Positions 58,581-64,000 of a stretch of DNA of 64,000 nt are shown in pieces. A model generated the notes under the pieces. It had not been told where the DNA came from, made no database searches, and worked only from the letters and a program-made list of their open reading frames with translations. The position numbers and the translations under genes were made by a program. Position 1 is the first letter of the stretch. The number at the start of each line of letters is the position of its first letter. The stretch is from Cervus elaphus (taxonomy: Eukaryota; Chordata; Mammalia; Artiodactyla; Cervidae): positions 43,486,001-43,550,000 of the forward strand of contig NC_057835.1 in assembly GCF_910594005.1 (NCBI RefSeq). The letters are read 5' to 3'.

Positions 58581-60720
58581 CATGAAGGGCTGCTATAACA
58601 TAAACCTGAAACATATGGTATTGGCTTTGACCTTGGGTGATGAACTGAAACTGAAAAGGCACAAAGACATCAAGATGACTGGAAGAACAGCAGACAGAAA
58701 AGACTTTCGGTATTTGATTATGGACAGTGTAGCAAAAGTTACCTGTAGCAATATAACACATATAAAGTGTACCAAATGAACCAGTGAGCTAAGAGAATTT
58801 ACCAGCTATACAATTGATTTTCAAACTATAGCAATGTATACCATATGATGTTTGTCATGTAAGAAATTGGACTATTCTGTGGTCATAATGCTGTGTAAAG
58901 ATTAAGAACATAAAGATACCACACGTACTCTTATTGGCAATCCTAGTCTTTAATCCTTCTCAGTTTATAAAGGGAGACATGAAGGTTAGACAAACCTTCA
59001 AATGAGTTTATCCATCAGTCTTTCTGTCATAATATTTTGAATTTGTCAATTTAAGTTATTTGATGTGTTTCAATCTGTGTAATTAACATCTTTTTTGAAG
59101 TTCATTGGCTTCTCTCTCTTCATAGGTGGATTCATTGTGAACTGATTCTAGTAGTAATTTCTTTCTTCCTCTTTTATATAACAAGATGTTATACTCTCAG
59201 AACTGTTAATACCTAAAATCAGATATTTTCCCAAGGAACTCTGTTTTTGTATGTGATTGTGTGAACAATAGTATTTTAAAAGAAAACTCTAGGTACCAAA
59301 AATGATCATTACTTCTCAGTTGCCTAATGTCTCTAGATGAAGTGACTATATATACATATATATATATAAAACAATTATACTTAGAAATAATATTTAGATA
59401 TAAAAGATGTTACATTATATATATAAATATATGTGTATATAATCATCATGGGTTCATACAGATACTTCCTGTTCAAGACTAAAAAGATTATATAACATCT
59501 TTTGTGTTATAACAATATCGTCTTCCTTTCACACTTGGTTTTATAGATAGAGAGGAGAGTAGCATTAGGGCATTCTATTATTAGCTGTTTTACCCAGGCA
59601 ATAGTCTAACAATATTATACTGCCACAAATACAATTACTGTACTTATTATTTTCATGCGCTGTCCACTTTTTCCTATGTGTTTATAGGTGCACTATATCT
59701 ATGTTGTCAGAGCATGTAAATATTATATATAATATTCTCATCTTTAACCTTGATTTAGTCTTAATTATACAATTAATTATATATTTATCACACAGTTTGT
59801 ATTTAGTTTCATGTCTCTTTAGCAATTTTGAATGCTTGAAGTTTATCCTCTAGTGGATGAATCTTCAAGAAAAACTTATATCGAGAGTATTTCTTACATT
59901 GTTGTTTGTTGATGTCTATTTTTTTTCATATTTGAAAGTTTGCTTGTTTAGAAATAGTCTAGTTCACATTTTAAATCCTTGTATGTCTTAAATATGTTTT
60001 ATCTTTTTCTGACTTAAGATGTCAAAATTACTGATGCTAATCAATTTCTTGTCTTACAAAACATTTGCTATTTTTAATAAATGTCAAAAGAATATTTGAT
60101 TTTTCTCCACATTATAGTGATTTTGCTACAAGATTTTGGTGTTGGTCTCTGTGGATCACTTTTTTTTAGTGATATAATTTATTAAATCAATTAGTGTTTA
60201 TTTCTGTCTGTTAGAATACTTTTCATGAAATATAATTTTATTATTTGCTCTCTTCCCTTGCTTTGATTTTCTTCTTTAAGAAATTCTGTTATCTGTTGTT
60301 GGATCTTCTTTGTTTATCTTCAGTATTAGTCAATTTCCCTCAAACACTTTATCTTTTTCTCCATTTCTCATAAATTTTAAAATCTTCTTTTTCATTTTTA
60401 ATTAATTTTAAAGAGCTATCAGTGATGCTTATTTACTCTTGGTTTCTTTTAGTTTAGTCTTCATTGCTGGTACTATTTTTTCCCCTCTAATACGTAATTA
60501 TTTTCTAAGTCCTCACATCTTATTTTGAATTTTTCTAATTCTGATTTTTGTTATCAAATTGTTTGATTCAAACCATTTAATTCAAATGGTTTTTATCTTT
60601 TTCTTGGAAAACAAGGTTTACAGTTTTTAAAAATCTGTTTGTAAGTCATTTTCTGGTAGTATGCTTTTGTTGTCTAACAGTCCTTTTTATCTTCTATCCT
60701 TTCTTCTCCTCGAAACCACA
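58581..60720. other. Non-coding, AT-rich, partly T-rich
   Basis: (TA)n patches at about 59345-59368 and 59418-59445. A 65-codon ORF at 58582-58779 has no family motif. The T-rich part from about 59900 may be decayed antisense L1, but I cannot show it. Confidence 0.4.
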
Positions 60721-60978
60721 TTAAAAAGTATATACTATAGTCTTTTGAAAAGAAGAAATCTATAATTTTGGTGAAGTCTAGTATATTTTTTTTTCTTTAA
60801 TGCATTATGCTTTTGGTGTCACATCTAAAATATCTTTGCAAAAACTAGGGATATAACAAAATTTCTCATATATTTTCCTTTAGAAATTTTATAATTTTAG
60901 ATTTACTTTTTAACCTACTATATATTTTAATCAATTTTTGACATGACAATTTGTTTTTATTTTTGTTTCCTAATGAAG

Positions 60979-61090
60979 CAACTCCAGTGTTCTTGCCTGG
61001 TGAATCCCATGGACAGAGGAGCCTGGCGGGCTACAGTCCATGGGGTCGCAGAGTCGGACATGACTGACGCGACTTAAGACATGCACACAC
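60979..61090 (+). mobile_element. BOV-A SINE, little diverged
   Basis: AACTCCAGTGTTCTTGCCTG to GACGCGACTTAAGACATGCA. TSD AATGAAG at 60972-60978 and 61091-61097. Keeps several CpGs, so relatively young. Confidence 0.92.
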
Positions 61091-61661
61091 AATGAAGAGC
61101 CACTTGTTCTAGCACTGTGTTTTGGCAAAGATGATCCTTTTTTCCCTGAATTGCCTTTGTAGCCTTGTCAAACATTTTATTGTGTGTGTGTTTTGCTTAG
61201 TCTATTAATATGTCTTTATGCCAGTATCACAAAGTCTTGATTACAGAGGTTTTATAATAATTCTTGACATAGGATACTTTTGGCACTTTGTCTTTATTCT
61301 TTTTTTTAAATTGTTTTAACTATTTTAAATTCTTTGGAGTCCCCTATATATTTTATATATTTTAGAAACAACTTGTTAGTGTCAACCAAAAAGTTCTTCA
61401 TAAATTTTATCGAATTGCGTTGAAACTTAATCAGATTTATTTCTAAGTATCTAAGTATTTAATATTTTTAAAAATCTCAATTTTGATTTTTGCTAATATA
61501 AAAAAGTACACTAGATTTTATAAATATTGGCTGGTATACTTGATATATTTTCTTATACATTATAGAAAGGTTTTTTGTGGTTTTTTTTGTACTTGAATTG
61601 CATTTACATAGATGACCATATTGTTATTAAATAGTTTTGCTTCTTTCCTTTTAAATTTTAT

Positions 61662-62125
61662 TGACTTTAAAAATAATACAGTCAATTATTTTACCAACAA
61701 AAACGGAATTTATTCAGGAATAGCAGAGGAATGGCAATTCAGGACAAGCAAGCTATAGCAAAAGTCATAGGCAAGTCAAACAAACCCTGGAGAAAAAACA
61801 TTAATTTATAAAGAAGAGAAGGTTAGAATGGACTGTTTTGAACAAAAGTCCATCAGAGGAAAGTGACGGTTCAGATGATGACAGTTTTTCATTGGTTGAG
61901 TTACTGGAGTATTAGATTTCTTGTAGAATATGCAAAGTACATATTCTCTTGTTGGGGCCTATAATTGATGAATTTTTTTTTTCCCTGTTGATAGTTCTTC
62001 TGTTAGGGTCTATAATTGACAATTTGTACTATAATTGACACTGAGTGGCACTTCATGAGAGTTCCTGCTTCAGTCCATTTTAGTGAAATTTCTCTTTGTT
62101 AATTTTCACAACGTTGAATACAGCC
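61662..62125 (-). mobile_element. LTR-like insertion (family unknown)
   Basis: It interrupts the old L1. Read on the minus strand it has a TTTATAAA-like box and, about 160 bp later, CTGAATAAA near the end with a short T/A tail, as in an ERV LTR. Boundaries are approximate and no TSD was found. Confidence 0.4.
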
Positions 62126-63025
62126 TTTTTCATGCATATTATACTCTCAAAGACCTTTAGTGCAATGTTGAAGACAAATGGTGAGAATAGATGTCCTAGA
62201 CTTTTTCCTAAATTTGGAAAAGCATTCTTATGCTATTAAATATGAAGTGAGCTATATGTTTTTAGATGACTTTACCTGAGGACACCTATTTCAATTCCTA
62301 CTTCACTGTTTCCAGAAGAAATGGATGTTAACTTTTGTTAACTCATTTCTTTTTGTATCTTATAAGATGTTCATTAGCTTTATATTTTTAAGCTGGTTAA
62401 TACAATGGATTATGTCAATTTATTTTTAAATGTTAAACTAAGTTGGTATTCCTATAATAAAATCTCCTTTGCATTGAAATACAATAATTTAAAACATTCA
62501 TTTTGCCAAAATTTTAAGAATATTTGCATCAGTGTTCATGGAGGTTAGCTGTCTGTAGTTTTTGCTATTTGTGATGTCTTTAGCGTTGGAATAAGAGTGA
62601 TGCTGGACTCATAAAATAAATTAGGAAGCATTTCCTTCTCTTCAAGAAGAAATTTGTAATTATTTCATTTTTTGATTTTTAAGTGCATTTCATGAGGAAA
62701 ATTGCATGGACCTGAAGTTATTTGGGATTGATTGCTTAACAGATGTTTTAACAAATAATTTAAAACACATAAGGCTACACAAGTGCCTTTCAGCAAATTT
62801 TCCCTTTCATCTAAGGTCTAAGCTTTTGACATAATAAAGTTTTTTTAATGACAGTTATTTATTTTTCTTTTAACATCCATGTATCTGTAGAGATACAACT
62901 TTTGTCATTAATGATATTGGTAATTTGCATCTTGTCTCTTTTTGTTTTCTTGGTCTAACCAGAGGTTTATCAATTGTATTAGTCTCAAAAAGCTGTATTT
63001 TGGTTTTATTGATTTTTCTCTTATT

Positions 63026-63472
63026 CAGTTCAGTTCAGTCACTCAGTCATGTCTGACTCTTTGCGACCCCATATACTGTAGCACGCTAGGCCTCCCTGCC
63101 CATCACCAACTCCCAGAGCTTGCTCAAACTCATGTCCATTGAGTCAGTGATGCCATCCAACCATCTCATCCTCTGTTGCCCCCTTCTCCTTTTGCCTTCA
63201 ATCTCTCCCAGCATCAGAGTCTTTTTGTTTTCCCATTTATTTTTATTAGTTGGAGGCTAATTACTTTACAATAGAGTAGTGTCTTTTTCAATAAGTTGGC
63301 TCTTGGCATCAGGTGACTAAAGTACTGGTGCTTCAGCTTCAGCCTCAGTCCTTCCAATGAACATTCAGGACTGATCTCCTTTAGGATGGACTGGTTGGAT
63401 CTCCTTGCAGTCCAAGGGACTCAAGAGTCTTCTCTAACACCACAGTTCAAAAGTATCAATTCTTTGGCACTC
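63026..63472 (-). mobile_element. BovB LINE, antisense, inside old L1
   Basis: CAGTTCAGTTCAGTCACTCA to TTCTTTGGCACTC. TSD TCTCTTATT at 63017-63025 and 63473-63481. It contains an L1 tail at 63227-63280, without which the BovB sequence is continuous. Confidence 0.94.
63227..63280 (-). mobile_element. 54-bp L1 3' tail inside BovB
   Basis: GTTTTCCCATTTATTTTTAT, TAGTTGGAGGCTAATTACTT, TACAATAGAG is the extreme 3' end of the younger L1, reverse strand. GTCTTTTT flanks at 63219-63226 and 63281-63288. Confidence 0.9.
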
Positions 63473-64000
63473 TCTCTTATTAGACTTTCTAAATATTTCA
63501 TCAATATCATTTATCATTTATATTCATCCTATTTCTGATTACTCACAGTTACATCTGATCTTTTTTTTTTTTAGTTTCTTAAAGTGAAAGCTGAGATATT
63601 AATAGATGATTAAATATTAGTATTTAGTGTATTTATTGAAATAGTGATTTTATTCATCTCAGACACTCCAGTTGTCATTTCTAGAGTCTTGATTTAATTT
63701 TTAATTTTTTTAACATTGTATGTGTCTCTACTTAACCTTTTGATCGTGGGGGACATGGTAATAACTTTTAATGTCCTTGTCTGCAAAGTCTAGTATCTGT
63801 GTTAGTTCTGATTTATGTATTGATCTGTCTCTTCATCACAACTTTTATTCTTCTGCTTTTTTTAATTCTTTGATATCAAATGTTGAGCTCACCTTTCTGT
63901 GGTTTTCTTCTCTCTTGAAACTTAGTTCCTCAAATCTTTGCTATCTCTGTAGATCTCCAGTAACGTCACACGTACTTTTTATTTTTTAATCTAAGCTTTC

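Larger units (their letters stand above)
60721..64000 (-). mobile_element. Old L1, antisense, with nested inserts
   Basis: GCTTTTGGTGTCACATCTAA (60809), TTTTGGCAAAGATGATCCTT (61121) and CCTTTAGTGCAATGTTGAAG (62154) follow minus-strand L1 ORF2 in order. 63482-64000 continues (AAAGTGAAAGCTGAGATATT; TTTAATGTCCTTGTCTGCAA). Inserts: SINE 60979-61090, LTR-like 61662-62125, BovB 63026-63472. Runs off the window end. No ORF survives. Confidence 0.7.

Noticed and set aside
3906..61090. tRNA-like segments (GGCTCAG..., GGTTCGATCCC-like) as tRNA genes
   Set aside because: Each is the head of a Bov-tA or CHR SINE, with a SINE body attached and no full cloverleaf.
391..64000. A previously undescribed defence or biosynthetic system
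   Set aside because: No operon-like cluster or unusual host gene is present. The structured signal is nested retrotransposons plus a tentative pseudogene.

Overview
This is 64 kb of AT-rich ruminant (pecoran) nuclear DNA with no intact host protein-coding gene that I can support. The organism call rests on the repeats: BovB (RTE-clade) LINEs, Bov-tA/BOV-A SINEs built from a tRNA-Glu-like head and a BovB-like tail, cetartiodactyl CHR-type tRNA SINEs and the bovid type of L1, on a background of old mammalian MIR, L2, MaLR (MLT1) and L1M fossils. I cannot tell cattle, sheep, goat or another bovid apart from this window. Family names come from recalled consensus features and were not checked by a search.

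Layout. 0.2-3.5 kb: a sense BovB split by a 2.5-kb antisense BovB with a perfect 13-bp target-site duplication (TSD), followed by a second antisense BovB piece. 4.9-5.8 kb: another antisense BovB that shares an unusual set of bases with the 2.5-kb copy. 6-20.7 kb: mostly unique AT-rich sequence with L2 fossils, one SINE and two exon-like coiled-coil fragments (8.0 and 14.2 kb); a third is at 21.6 kb. 22.46-23.84 kb: a young L1 with a textbook 5' inversion and an 18-bp TSD. 24-36 kb: scattered SINEs, a MaLR solo LTR, CHR SINEs (one inside a MIR), L2, L1 ends and a BovB. 36.9-38.8 kb: old L1. 40.16-52.43 kb: a near full-length antisense L1, from 3' tail to 5' terminus, carrying three antisense BovB insertions and one younger L1 tail, bounded by a diverged TSD. 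52.4-55.2 kb: unique sequence plus SINEs, L2 and MIR. 55.5-64 kb: two old antisense L1s, an MLT1 LTR split by an L1 tail, an LTR-like insert, SINEs and a BovB that itself holds a 54-bp L1 tail.

How the parts relate. The coding-looking stretches are nearly all decayed retrotransposon ORFs: BovB endonuclease/reverse transcriptase and L1 ORF1/ORF2. The nesting gives a relative history: MIR, L2, MLT1 and L1M first; then the large L1 at 40-52 kb; then BovB copies, Bov-tA SINEs and the younger L1 subfamily. Eight of nine BovB pieces lie on the minus strand. The main non-transposon candidate is the set of three plus-strand exon-like fragments at 8.0, 14.2 and 21.6 kb, possibly a decayed, intron-retaining coiled-coil gene. 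That reading is tentative.
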